The notes under the pieces: model-generated | What the model was told of the DNA's origin: nothing | Databases searched by the model: none | Seen by the model: the letters and a program-made list of their open reading frames with translations, nothing else | Origin: Filimonas effusa | Lineage (GTDB): Bacteria; Bacteroidota; Bacteroidia; Chitinophagales; Chitinophagaceae | Assembly (NCBI RefSeq): GCF_004118675.1 | Contig: NZ_SDHZ01000001.1 | Span: 1,488,001 to 1,552,000 of the forward strand | Length of the DNA stretch: 64,000 bases | Reading direction: 5' to 3' | Shown: in pieces, positions 23,834 through 32,664 of the stretch | Numbering within the stretch: position 1 is the first letter of the stretch | Layout: every line of letters starts with the position of its first letter | Made by a program: the position numbers and the translations under genes

Positions 23834-26800
23834 ATGAGCAGTAAACGAAAACTACATTTCATAGAGGCAGCGATGAAGTATAAGCAAGTGACCATTGTGG
23901 TTACGGCTTTGCTGATGCTACTGGGTGTATGGGCATTGATGAATATGCCACGCAGTGAAGATCCGAAGATAGATATGCCTGTGGCGATGGTCTATGCTTT
24001 TTATCCAGGTGCTGATGAAGTACAGATGGAGAAGCAGGTAACGAACAAGATAGAGCAGTATCTTTTTTCGTTTGAAGAAGTTAAGAAGAAGAAGACCCGG
24101 TCGCAAACCAAAGACGGACAGGTATTCATTACCGTGGAATTGCATACCGAGGTAAAAGACCGGAAGAAGTTCTGGAGTACGTTGCAACACGGGCTGAACA
24201 CGCATTTGCGTCCGAACCTGCCGGCCGGTGTGACCGGGCCTATCGTGAACAGCAATTTCGGGGATGTTACCGCCCAGATTATAACGGTATCGTCGCCCAA
24301 CCGGAGTTATGCAGAGATTGAAAAGTACCTGGACAAACTGGAAGATGGTTTAAAAGTGATACCCACCGTATCGAAGATAAACAGGGCTGGCGGCCAGAAG
24401 CAGCAGATCTATATTACGCTGAATGACCAGAAGATGCAGCAATATGGATTCGATGTATCGCATATTGCCCGGGTACTGCAATTACAGAATGTTACGGGTT
24501 ATTCCGGGGAGCTGACCATAGCTGCCAGCAATGTTCCGGTGTTTGCCAACAGCCGTTACCAGTCGGAAGCCGATATTGCGGAACAGATTGTTTATACGAC
24601 GCCAGAAGGCATTGTTACCCGACTAAAGAATGTAGCCACCATAGAACGCAGGTATGAAGAGCAATCTTCTTTCATACGACTTGGAGAGGATAAAACGATG
24701 ATACTTTCCATAGAGATGCAGCCGGGGAACAATATTGTACATTTTGGTCATGAAGTAGAGGATAAGATAGCTGCGATACAGAAAAGCTTTCCTGCGGATG
24801 TAAAGATCAATATGATCGTGAACCAGCCTGAGGTTGTGGGAGAAAGCATCCGTCATTTCATGATAGAGTTTGGAATGGCGATTGCTTCGGTGATTATTGT
24901 CGTCATGTTACTGTTGCCGTTGCGTGTGGCTGCCGTTTCTTCGCTGGCGGCACCGCTTTCCATCATCATCACATTTGGATTACTGAGCATTATCGGTACT
25001 GAATTACACCAGGTAACGCTGGCGGGACTGATCATTGTTTTGGGTATGGTGGTAGACAATGCGATTGTAGTCGTTGACAATTACATAGAAAAATTAGACG
25101 AAGGTATTACGCCGTGGACAGCGGCATGGCAAGCCGCCAAGCAGTTGTCGCTACCTATTTTCACCGCTACACTGGCCATCATATTCGCTTTTGCACCGCT
25201 GGCTTTTTTCATGGACGGCATAGCCAAAGATTTCATGGCAGCATTACCTGTAACGGTTGCGGTAGCCTTGATCACCTCCATGGCTGTGGCATTGTTGCTG
25301 ACGCCTTATACCTGTTACCTGTTCATCAAAAAAGGACTGAAACATAAGGTGAGTGAACGGAATAACAGGAAAAGCCTGCTGGATCGTTTGCAGCATGTAT
25401 TCAATGCTGCCGTGGAGGCCTGTTTCCGCTGGCCCAAGACCACGATTGCCGGAGCAGTACTGGCAGTAGTGCTAGCCTTGTTCATCGGCGGCCGTGTAGA
25501 CCAGGAGTTTTTTCCTACCACGGAGCGAAATCAATTCAATATAGAAGTTTGGTTACCAAGCGGCACCTCGCTGGGTGAAACGGAGGCCACGGTAAAACGA
25601 ATAGAGGCTGTACTTCAGAAGGATAAGCGTGTAGCCGGCGTTGCCAGTTTCATAGGAACGAGTTCGCCGCGCTTTCAGACAACCTATGCACCTGAGCCGC
25701 CACGCCGCAATTTTGCGCAGGTATTTATTACCACCACCAGCGCCGATGCTACTAATGAAATTGTACATGAGTACCTGCCCCGGTTCGAGGGCTTTGTTCC
25801 GGATGGCTATATCAGGCTGCGGCAGTTGAGTTTCCAGGAGGGTTCTCCCGTAGCGGTAAGGATTATAGGAGAAGATATGCAGGCGCAGAAAAAGGTAGCT
25901 GCACAAGTATCAGAGATACTACAAAAAGCAGCCGGCACCAACTGGGTACATACCGACTATGAAGCCGATTATTTCGGCGTAAGCCTGGCAATCAAGGAAG
26001 ACAAAGCCAACAGGCTGGGTGTGAGCAACCAGGCGATTACACAGACGTTAGGAGCAGGATTGAAAGGCTATGCGGTATCGCAGATATGGGAGGGCGACAA
26101 ACCGATCGATATTTTCCTGAGACTGGATTCGAATGGCCGCAAGAATTTTGATGCCATGGCAGATCTGCATGTCAGTACCAACTATGGCGGCAAGGTGCCA
26201 TTGAAAGAGGTTGCGGAACTAACGCCGGGGTGGCATACAGGTGTTATTGCCCACCGGAACGGCTTGAGGACTTTAACTGTGTTATCGGAAGCACAACTGG
26301 GTATACGTCCTTCGAATATTCTGAAAAAGGTACAACCACAGATAGAACAACTATCGTTACCGGAAGGCATACGTATTGACTATGGCGGCGATGCCGAGTC
26401 GAGCGCCGAGAACCAGCCGGGTATGATAACTGCCTTAGGAGTGAGCCTGATCTTAATTTTCCTTACGCTGTTATTCCAGTTCAAGAGCTTCGGCAAAACG
26501 CTGATCATATTATCGACGTTTCCATTAAGCCTGCTGGGTGCTTTCCTGGGGCTGCTTGTTACGGGCAACCCGATAGGTATGACCGGCTTCATGGGCATCA
26601 TCAGCCTGATAGGCATCGTGGTTCGTAATGGTATTATACTGGTGGATTATGCCGATGAGCTGGTACACGATCATGGCTACAATATTAAATCGGCTGCACT
26701 GGCAGCGGCCAAGCGGCGGATGCGTCCCATCTTCCTGACATCGGCAGCGGCAGCAGTTGGCGTGGTTCCCATGATCATCAGCAAGTCGCCTTTATGGGCG

Positions 26801-26968
26801 CCGTTGGGAAGTGTGCTCGCCTTTGGGTTAATTGTATCGATGATACTTACCCTATTTGTAGTACCAGTATTGTATTACCGGTTTGTAAAGGAAACTGTTG
26901 CCGATACCACATCCGAGCTGCAGCCGGACTACCACGACCCGATACAGTATAAGCCTTCTCATTCTTAA
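23834..26968 (+). CDS. RND efflux permease
   Basis: A 1044-residue proton-driven inner-membrane pump of the HAE/AcrB-like family. It has the canonical two-fold layout: TM1 near 20-40, a large periplasmic porter/docking region, TM2-6 (about 335-480) with GLIIVLGMVVDNAIVVVDNYIE (the two aspartates of the proton relay), then TM7, a second periplasmic region and TM8-12 with MTGFMGIISLIGIVVRNGIILVDYADEL. IEKYLDKLEDGLKVIPTVSKI and QEFFPTTERNQFNIEVWLPSGTSLGE resemble AcrB-type porter segments of the MexF-like or CzcA-like divergent branch. Substrate unknown. Operon member 2 of the tripartite pump; the gene starts 35 bp after the adaptor. Confidence 0.92.
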   Translation: MSSKRKLHFIEAAMKYKQVTIVVTALLMLLGVWALMNMPRSEDPKIDMPVAMVYAFYPGADEVQMEKQVTNKIEQYLFSFEEVKKKKTRSQTKDGQVFITVELHTEVKDRKKFWSTLQHGLNTHLRPNLPAGVTGPIVNSNFGDVTAQIITVSSPNRSYAEIEKYLDKLEDGLKVIPTVSKINRAGGQKQQIYITLNDQKMQQYGFDVSHIARVLQLQNVTGYSGELTIAASNVPVFANSRYQSEADIAEQIVYTTPEGIVTRLKNVATIERRYEEQSSFIRLGEDKTMILSIEMQPGNNIVHFGHEVEDKIAAIQKSFPADVKINMIVNQPEVVGESIRHFMIEFGMAIASVIIVVMLLLPLRVAAVSSLAAPLSIIITFGLLSIIGTELHQVTLAGLIIVLGMVVDNAIVVVDNYIEKLDEGITPWTAAWQAAKQLSLPIFTATLAIIFAFAPLAFFMDGIAKDFMAALPVTVAVALITSMAVALLLTPYTCYLFIKKGLKHKVSERNNRKSLLDRLQHVFNAAVEACFRWPKTTIAGAVLAVVLALFIGGRVDQEFFPTTERNQFNIEVWLPSGTSLGETEATVKRIEAVLQKDKRVAGVASFIGTSSPRFQTTYAPEPPRRNFAQVFITTTSADATNEIVHEYLPRFEGFVPDGYIRLRQLSFQEGSPVAVRIIGEDMQAQKKVAAQVSEILQKAAGTNWVHTDYEADYFGVSLAIKEDKANRLGVSNQAITQTLGAGLKGYAVSQIWEGDKPIDIFLRLDSNGRKNFDAMADLHVSTNYGGKVPLKEVAELTPGWHTGVIAHRNGLRTLTVLSEAQLGIRPSNILKKVQPQIEQLSLPEGIRIDYGGDAESSAENQPGMITALGVSLILIFLTLLFQFKSFGKTLIILSTFPLSLLGAFLGLLVTGNPIGMTGFMGIISLIGIVVRNGIILVDYADELVHDHGYNIKSAALAAAKRRMRPIFLTSAAAAVGVVPMIISKSPLWAPLGSVLAFGLIVSMILTLFVVPVLYYRFVKETVADTTSELQPDYHDPIQYKPSHS

Positions 26969-26983
26969 TTCAACAAAGCGCAC

Positions 26984-28273
26984 ATGAAACAATCGAGATA
27001 TCTGCGCCCGGTAGTACTGGCAGGCCTGTTATCCTGGTTTACCGGTTTGCAGGGACAGGAATTACTACCGCTGGAACAGGCCAAACAAATGGCACTGGAA
27101 AGAAATAACCAGCTTAAAATAACACAGCAGCAGGTGCTGGCAGCCAAAGCAGCAAAGCTACAGGCAGATGCTGCGGCCAAACCACATCTTGACGGATCGG
27201 TCACCGGATTCTATGTAGGTAAGCCTTTGAACCAGTTGTTACCAGAATATGGCGTATCGCCATCGCTGACGGCGTCGCAGGCTATTTATGCCGGCGGCAA
27301 GATAAAGCTGGGTCAGCAGTCGGCTGCGAAAAATATAGAGGTGCAGGAAGAACAACATGCGCTGACTGCAACAGAGGTTGTCTTTCAGACAGAGCAAGCT
27401 TACTGGAACATTGTTTCGATGCAGGAAAAGGTAAAGCTGGCGCAGCAATATAAAAAGCAACTGCAGGCATTACATACAGACCTGAACAATCAATTCCAGG
27501 CCGGTTTAACTTATAAGAACGACCTGTTAAGAGTAGCGGTGCAATTGAATGAAGCCGAACTGAATATTATACGTGCCGAGGACGGGGTTACTCTTTCAAA
27601 GCTGGCGCTGGCCCAGCTAACGGGCAGAAACGGGCAGACAGGGTTTCTTATCACAGATACCATTGCAGGATTATTTCCACCGGTAAACAGAGACACCGGT
27701 TATGCGCAATTGTACCAGAACAGGCCGGAGATCCGAATGATGGAAAAACGTATTGAAGCAGGGCAGTTGCAGGAGAAACTTCTGAAAGCGGATTTCCTGC
27801 CATCGATAGGTATCAGTGCCGGTGGTTTTGGGGCATTGGGAAAGGAAGGAATCAACCCTACAGACCCGGGAAAAAACGGGATGGCTTCTTATTACGGGAT
27901 GGTGAGTTTGAGTATTCCCCTGCTGGACTGGGGTGGCAGAAAGCAGAAGATAAAACAACAGCAATTTGCCATTGCCGCACAACAATACCAGTTACAGGAA
28001 ACAAAAGAGTTGCTGACACTGGAATTACAGCAAGCTTATATAGCGCTTAACCAAGCAGCCAAGAAGGTTTCTTTCTCCGAAGCATCGTTACAGCAGGCGA
28101 ATGAGAATTTAAAGCTCAGCAATGACCGTTTCGAGGCCGGCACTATTGTAGGTAAGGATGTACTGGAGGCTCAATCGATATGGCAGCAGGCGGTTACCGA
28201 TATGATAGAAGCAAAGGTGAGTTACAAGATCAGTGAAGCGACGTTAAGAAAGGTACAGGGTGTAAACAGATAG
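26984..28273 (+). CDS. TolC-family outer-membrane efflux protein
   Basis: A 429-residue outer-membrane channel. The signal peptide ends near GLQGQE (residue 25). The rest is the outer-membrane efflux protein repeat pair: LPLEQAKQMALERNNQLKITQQQV in the first half and a second half starting near RPEIRMMEKRIEAGQLQEKLLKADFLPSIGISAG, both dominated by long Gln- and Ala-rich coiled helices with short beta segments. Third gene of the RND operon, 15 bp after the permease, and followed by a strong terminator at 28295-28344. Confidence 0.9.
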   Translation: MKQSRYLRPVVLAGLLSWFTGLQGQELLPLEQAKQMALERNNQLKITQQQVLAAKAAKLQADAAAKPHLDGSVTGFYVGKPLNQLLPEYGVSPSLTASQAIYAGGKIKLGQQSAAKNIEVQEEQHALTATEVVFQTEQAYWNIVSMQEKVKLAQQYKKQLQALHTDLNNQFQAGLTYKNDLLRVAVQLNEAELNIIRAEDGVTLSKLALAQLTGRNGQTGFLITDTIAGLFPPVNRDTGYAQLYQNRPEIRMMEKRIEAGQLQEKLLKADFLPSIGISAGGFGALGKEGINPTDPGKNGMASYYGMVSLSIPLLDWGGRKQKIKQQQFAIAAQQYQLQETKELLTLELQQAYIALNQAAKKVSFSEASLQQANENLKLSNDRFEAGTIVGKDVLEAQSIWQQAVTDMIEAKVSYKISEATLRKVQGVNR

Positions 28274-28294
28274 GCGGTAACACCCGTTGCAAAA

Positions 28295-28344
28295 CTGCCT
28301 GGCAAGAGAAACGCTCTCTTAAGCCAGGCAGCTATTTCTTTCTT
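28295..28344 (+). terminator. rho-independent terminator of the RND operon
   Basis: CTGCCTGGC (28295-28303) with GCCAGGCAG (28323-28331) plus inner AAGAGA/TCTCTT gives a roughly 15-bp stem with a five-base loop and a two-base bulge. CTATTTCTTTCTT follows. Confidence 0.85.
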
Positions 28345-28348
28345 ACAT

Positions 28349-29446
28349 TTGGCCATGGCTGGTTCAATTCGTTACAAAACCAAGATAGCAGTTATCGGGG
28401 CAGGCCAGGCGGGGCTTTCCGCCGCCTATCATCTTAAAAAGCTGGGCTGGGAAATTGGTCGTGATTTTATCATTTTGGATGATGCGCCACATGCCGGCGG
28501 GGCGTGGCAGGATCGCTGGGATTCGTTAACGCTTAGCACGGTGAATAGAATTCACGATTTGCCAAGTATGTCATTCGAAGAGACATTGGCCAATCCGCAG
28601 GCTACGGAAGTACAGGCCAATATAGCCGTCCCGCATTATTTCGATTTGTACGAAAAAACATTCGGACTAAAAGTGTTTCGCCCACTAAAAGTAGAAAGGG
28701 TTAGTTTACACGAACCGCTTTTTTATATAGATACTGCATCTACGGCATTCTCGGCTCATGGCATCATCAATGGCACAGGCACCTGGCTCAATCCCTATAT
28801 TCCGGTGTATCCCGGCGCTGAAACTTTTGAAGGAGAGCAGTTGCATACGCAAGACTTTAAAACAGCCTCCTATTTTAAAGGAAAACATGTTATTGTCGTT
28901 GGCGGAGGTATTTCGGCCATCCAACTCCTGGACCAGATATCACAAGTAACTACGACAACCTGGGTTACCCGAAGGCCTCCTGTTTTCAGAGCAGGTCCTT
29001 TTGACGATGCGGCTGGACATGAAGCAGTCGCCATGGTAGAAGAGCGTGTACGTAAAGGTTTGCCGCCGCTATCCGTGGTTTCGGTGACGGGCCTTCCTGT
29101 AAACGACAGTGTCAAACAAATGGAAGCCAGGGGTGTACTGCATCGCTTACCTATGTTCAGCGAAATCACCAAAGATGGTGTCAAATGGGCAGACGGGGCT
29201 GAGAAAAAAGCAGACGTGATACTTTGGAATACAGGATTCAAGGGAGCGCTGGATCACTTAGCCGCCGTTGTCCCCAGAGAAGAAGGCGGCGGTATTTTAA
29301 TAGATGGCCGGCTGGCAACCCGGGTTGCCAAGCAGCCGCGGATTCACCTGGTAGGATACGGCCCTTCCGCATCCACCATCGGCGCCAATCGTGCGGGACG
29401 GGCAGCGGTGCAGGAATTGATAGAAACGCTTGGTTTGAGCAAGTAA
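28349..29446 (+). CDS. FAD-dependent oxidoreductase (flavin monooxygenase-like)
   Basis: A 365-residue flavoprotein with two Rossmann motifs. The FAD-binding GAGQAGLSAAYHLKKLG is near residues 17-33, and the NAD(P)-binding VVGGGISAIQLLDQI is near 188-202. The GGAWQDRWDSLTLSTVN segment resembles the substrate/FAD contact of FMO-type and TrkA-type flavoproteins. The final LWNTGFKGALDHL is a conserved turn. The reaction is not determined: monooxygenases, thioredoxin-reductase-like and putative oxidoreductases share these features. The ORF begins just after the RND terminator, with ATG at 28355 also possible (MAGSI). It is convergent with the epimerase gene nine bases downstream. Confidence 0.8.
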   Translation: MAMAGSIRYKTKIAVIGAGQAGLSAAYHLKKLGWEIGRDFIILDDAPHAGGAWQDRWDSLTLSTVNRIHDLPSMSFEETLANPQATEVQANIAVPHYFDLYEKTFGLKVFRPLKVERVSLHEPLFYIDTASTAFSAHGIINGTGTWLNPYIPVYPGAETFEGEQLHTQDFKTASYFKGKHVIVVGGGISAIQLLDQISQVTTTTWVTRRPPVFRAGPFDDAAGHEAVAMVEERVRKGLPPLSVVSVTGLPVNDSVKQMEARGVLHRLPMFSEITKDGVKWADGAEKKADVILWNTGFKGALDHLAAVVPREEGGGILIDGRLATRVAKQPRIHLVGYGPSASTIGANRAGRAAVQELIETLGLSK

Positions 29447-29455
29447 AGCGATTTG

Positions 29456-30553
29456 TTAAACCGTACAACTTTCGCAAGTGTCGAGGAAATCCTGATCGAC
29501 ATCAACACCCAAGCCGGGTGTATCGGGCACTTCCAGGAAATAACCATTATAACGAACACCACCTTTGACAGGATCCATTTTCTGTCCCAGCAGGCAGGTG
29601 TCCATATCGTAAAACTGAATGGTATCGTGTGCCAATGCGAAGTGGGCAAAGGCTGTTAAGGCCACTCTTGACTCCAGCATCCCGCCCATCATACAGGGGA
29701 TATTCTTTTGTTCGCAGATATCGATGATCTCAGTTGCTTCGAGGAAACCGCCGGATTTCGCGAATTTGATATTGATGTAATCGCAGGCCCCGGCATTGAT
29801 GAGCTGGCGCGCATCGTGATGATTGAAGACACTTTCGTCGGCCATGATTTTCACGGCGGCCTGTTGTCTTAGTTTGGGAAGCAGATCGTTATACCAGGTA
29901 CGCATGGGCTGTTCGCAGAACTGCACGTTAGAATGCGCCATCCCGTTAAGGGCTTTCAGTGCGCCGTTAAAGTCCCATCCCTGGTTGGCATCCACTCGTA
30001 GGGTTAGTTCGGGGCCTACGGCCTGCCTTATCTTTTCTACTCTTTCGATGTCTTCTTCGGGAGTAACACCCAGTTTTATTTTGATAATACGTACGCCATC
30101 TTTTTTGAACTGGATGGCTTTTTCCGCCATTTTAGCGGGGGTATCGATACCTATGGTAAGATCGGTTTCCAAGAGTTTGGGTTGTCCTCCCAATAAGCGG
30201 TAAAGCGGTTGGTTTGCGGCTTTGGCTTTGAGATCGTACAAAGCCATATCGAAGGCGCTTTTGATGGTGGCATTAAAAGCTGTGAAGGCGTGCAGTTCCT
30301 GCATACGTGCGGGAATATCGGTTGCATCTTTTCCTTTCCAGATCGCTGCAAATTCCTTCGCCATTTCGAAGCAGGTGGTTTGCGTTTCTCCTACTATCAT
30401 TGGAAAAGCGGAGCACTCTCCTACCCCATACATGCCCGTATCGGTATATACCCTTATGAAGGTATTTTGCAGGAAGTGCATGGTACCTGTCGCTATTTTA
30501 AAGGGCTCGGTTGGAATACTCAACTTGTAGATTTCCGTGTGCAGGATAGTCAT
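29456..30553 (-). CDS. dipeptide epimerase (enolase superfamily)
   Basis: A 365-residue member of the muconate-lactonising/enolase superfamily closest to the L-Ala-D/L-Glu epimerase group, which racemises the second residue of dipeptides from peptidoglycan recycling. The N-terminal capping domain runs to about 120. The barrel carries the KxK base motif (IIKIKLG, near 158), metal ligands LRVDANQGW, FCEQPM and ADES, and the second catalytic Lys in IKFAKSGG. The substrate specificity (Ala-Glu versus hydrophobic dipeptides) cannot be fixed from sequence. ATG 30553 was taken; the 324 bp upstream contain no gene. Confidence 0.85.
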   Translation of the reverse strand: MTILHTEIYKLSIPTEPFKIATGTMHFLQNTFIRVYTDTGMYGVGECSAFPMIVGETQTTCFEMAKEFAAIWKGKDATDIPARMQELHAFTAFNATIKSAFDMALYDLKAKAANQPLYRLLGGQPKLLETDLTIGIDTPAKMAEKAIQFKKDGVRIIKIKLGVTPEEDIERVEKIRQAVGPELTLRVDANQGWDFNGALKALNGMAHSNVQFCEQPMRTWYNDLLPKLRQQAAVKIMADESVFNHHDARQLINAGACDYINIKFAKSGGFLEATEIIDICEQKNIPCMMGGMLESRVALTAFAHFALAHDTIQFYDMDTCLLGQKMDPVKGGVRYNGYFLEVPDTPGLGVDVDQDFLDTCESCTV

Positions 30554-30877
30554 GGTATGTTTATTTGATCAGTGCTTTGAACAAGATTTTCTTGCGGCAG
30601 TTTATTAAGCTTAGATACAATTTTACGAAATCCGCCCTTAAAAACCGCAATAAAACGCAAAAGCAAAGCAAAATACCTGCAAAATAACGACACAAAGGAA
30701 ATAAACGGGTACATCTCCATACTTAATAACGTTTAAGATAAAGGCCCCGCAGAGATAGAAAAAAATGCTTTACATTTTAATAATAATATTATTTAAACAT
30801 TAAAGGTTATTACTTCATTTGCCTTTTTGTTAGTATCTTACTTCAACAGAACACCTATTCAACCGAAATCTTACCAC
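30554..30877. other. gene-free intergenic region (324 bp) between divergent genes
   Basis: AT-rich and without a coding frame that I can support. It contains a perfect 12-bp palindrome AATAATATTATT at 30782-30793, and must hold the promoters for the epimerase (minus) and the small protein (plus). I found no convincing TTTG/TAnnTTTG pair on either strand. Confidence 0.5.
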
Positions 30878-31219
30878 ATGCTTTCATCCGTCTCTTTTCT
30901 AACTGCATTGCCTGCCATCCTTGGAATTGCGGGTTTCGTGATCTATTATATACTTAAGAAAAGCGTTACAGAAGACCCTACCGTTCGCAGAATTATCGAT
31001 AAATTAAAATTCGACGAACCTGATTTCGAAAACCGGTGGAATGGCTTAACGTCTACTCAAAAGGAAGCCTTACTTAAAGATGACAATGAACTCAGAAGCA
31101 AACTGGCTGTTCAAGACAGAGCCATAAAAACGAATGCGCAAAAGAAGTATTTGTTCATGCAAGGCATACCGGTCGCTATCCAAATGTTTTACAGAACAGC
31201 CGCCCCAGCAAACCGGTAA
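30878..31219 (+). CDS. small hypothetical membrane-anchored protein
   Basis: A 113-residue protein that I do not recognise. The N-terminus (about 5-27, LTALPAILGIAGFVIYYIL) is a single transmembrane segment; the rest is a charged, helical cytosolic or periplasmic region with ENRWNGLTSTQKEALLKDDNEL. I start at ATG 30878, since the 17 extra codons back to 30827 are AT-rich and unlike a protein N-terminus. Stands alone between divergent and convergent neighbours. Confidence 0.5.
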   Translation: MLSSVSFLTALPAILGIAGFVIYYILKKSVTEDPTVRRIIDKLKFDEPDFENRWNGLTSTQKEALLKDDNELRSKLAVQDRAIKTNAQKKYLFMQGIPVAIQMFYRTAAPANR

Positions 31220-31282
31220 GAAAGAACATTTAGAAATAGATTTCGAAGAATCGACTTCAGTTCTGCAAAGGATATGTATGTA

Positions 31283-32425
31283 TCAAAACCTGATTTGTAA
31301 CTGCGCTACTGCTGTATTATGCGTATATTCTGAGGACAGGGGGATATTATTCTTATAGATATCGAAGATGAACCCCAATTGGAGGCAGGCAAAATAGTCA
31401 TCGGCGAATTCCGTGGATAACATTGGGATGATGGTTTGTCGCGGGTTGCTGTTGAATTTGGTGCATAGGTTGAGGTATTCGTAACGCGCAGAGAGTTCAA
31501 CGGTGCGGAGACGCGGGTGATTACATTCGTACCGGAGATTTGGGAAGACATAAAGCCCTTTCATCCTGAAATCATTCAGTTTATGCACCGGCTCTCCTGT
31601 ATAGGCTGCGAAGGCATTGAAGTTGGTTCCTTCTTTATAGTCGGCGGTGCATTCGAGTTTCCATTTGGGACAAAGCGTAGCTACATATTTAAGGTCGCCG
31701 CCCCAGGCATCACCTGCCTGGTTTTTGACGCTACCTCTGCCTGCATTGACGCCTATGGTGAGGTTTTTCATAAGACCTGCTTCCAGGCGACCATAGATGT
31801 GTTTTGTATTGTCGTTATCGGTGGGCTGATTTTTACCATTACCATTGTGGATGCCGGCGTAATAACGCAGCGGCATTTTTCCTTCGCCATTGATATCACC
31901 GTACACACATAAGCCTGTCTGAAAGCTTTGCCAGCCGTTGCTGCCGAAGGCATAGTAGCTATTGGAGTAATCGAGGGACTTGATGATATCTACGGGAATT
32001 TCTTCTTCGATACCGAAGAAAGGACGGTATTGTCCTGCTATGATGCGGCAGTGCCTGCTGAAGGAATACCTGATAAATGCGTTTTCGAGGACTTTACCTG
32101 AGAGATTGCTGTTGCTGAAATCGGCAAGGTTGACGAGGATCGCAGCATCGAAATGATCGTTGACTCTTGCCAGTGCCTGAACGCGGACACGTTTCAGAGA
32201 AAAGCTATTGGTGACGCCGGGTTTGTCGCTATTAAACTGCTGGCCATTGACATCGACATCGTTTGTACAAGAATAGGTGTAACGCGTCTGGAGCAATCCT
32301 GACCAGGAGAAGCCCCTTTTATAACATGAATAGTTTTTAACGGCTGTATCGGGCTGGCTTGTCTGCTGGCCAAATGAAAGGGTATGATAGCATAAGAACA
32401 GAAGCAAGAAGGGAACAATTCTCAT
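31283..32425 (-). CDS. phosphate-selective porin O/P-like outer-membrane protein
   Basis: A 380-residue outer-membrane beta-barrel. The signal peptide MRIVPFLLLFLCYHTLSFGQ is followed by a short periplasmic segment and then alternating strands typical of OprP/OprO-type porins, including SLKRVRVQALARVNDHFDAAILVNLADF, AGQYRPFFGIEEE and GWQSFQTGLCVYGDI. The C-terminal residue is Phe, the usual barrel ending. Whether it conducts phosphate or pyrophosphate is not established. Start ATG 32425 gives the signal peptide; 19 more in-frame codons upstream are rejected. An ATGAC-N4-GTCAT palindrome lies 67-80 bases upstream. Confidence 0.8.
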   Translation of the reverse strand: MRIVPFLLLFLCYHTLSFGQQTSQPDTAVKNYSCYKRGFSWSGLLQTRYTYSCTNDVDVNGQQFNSDKPGVTNSFSLKRVRVQALARVNDHFDAAILVNLADFSNSNLSGKVLENAFIRYSFSRHCRIIAGQYRPFFGIEEEIPVDIIKSLDYSNSYYAFGSNGWQSFQTGLCVYGDINGEGKMPLRYYAGIHNGNGKNQPTDNDNTKHIYGRLEAGLMKNLTIGVNAGRGSVKNQAGDAWGGDLKYVATLCPKWKLECTADYKEGTNFNAFAAYTGEPVHKLNDFRMKGLYVFPNLRYECNHPRLRTVELSARYEYLNLCTKFNSNPRQTIIPMLSTEFADDYFACLQLGFIFDIYKNNIPLSSEYTHNTAVAQLQIRF

Positions 32426-32491
32426 AATGAAGCGGTTCGAATGAAAGGTTTCGACCGATGGCAAAAAAAGCACAAAAAGCAAGTTTGTACT

Positions 32492-32505
32492 ATGACTTGC
32501 GTCAT
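32492..32505 (-). promoter_or_regulatory. palindromic operator candidate (Crp/Fnr-like) upstream of the porin
   Basis: ATGAC-TTGC-GTCAT: 5-bp arms with a four-base spacer, the geometry of Crp/Fnr-family sites. Its centre is about 43 bp before the start expected from a TTTTTTTG -7-like element (minus strand, 32469 to 32462), so the operator would replace a missing -33 element. Regulator unknown. Confidence 0.45.
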
Positions 32506-32618
32506 GTGGAGCGCTGAGTTTGACTAGTGTGTGGCAATGAGAGCGGAGGTAAGCGGACTATAGACGGCATTAAGACGGCTTTATAAAGCGTTCTTTTTCG
32601 CAGATCGCTGTTCAGCAC

Positions 32619-32645
32619 TCCTTCCCCTTTTTGCGGGGGAAGGAG
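32619..32645 (-). terminator. hairpin after glutamate dehydrogenase gene
   Basis: CTCCTTCCCC (32619-32628) and GGGGAAGGAG (32636-32645) form a 10-bp GC-rich stem with a seven-base loop, 20 bases past the stop. The T-tract on the minus strand is poor, so termination efficiency is uncertain. Confidence 0.5.
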
Positions 32646-32664
32646 GCGAAGCAGCGGCTATGGG

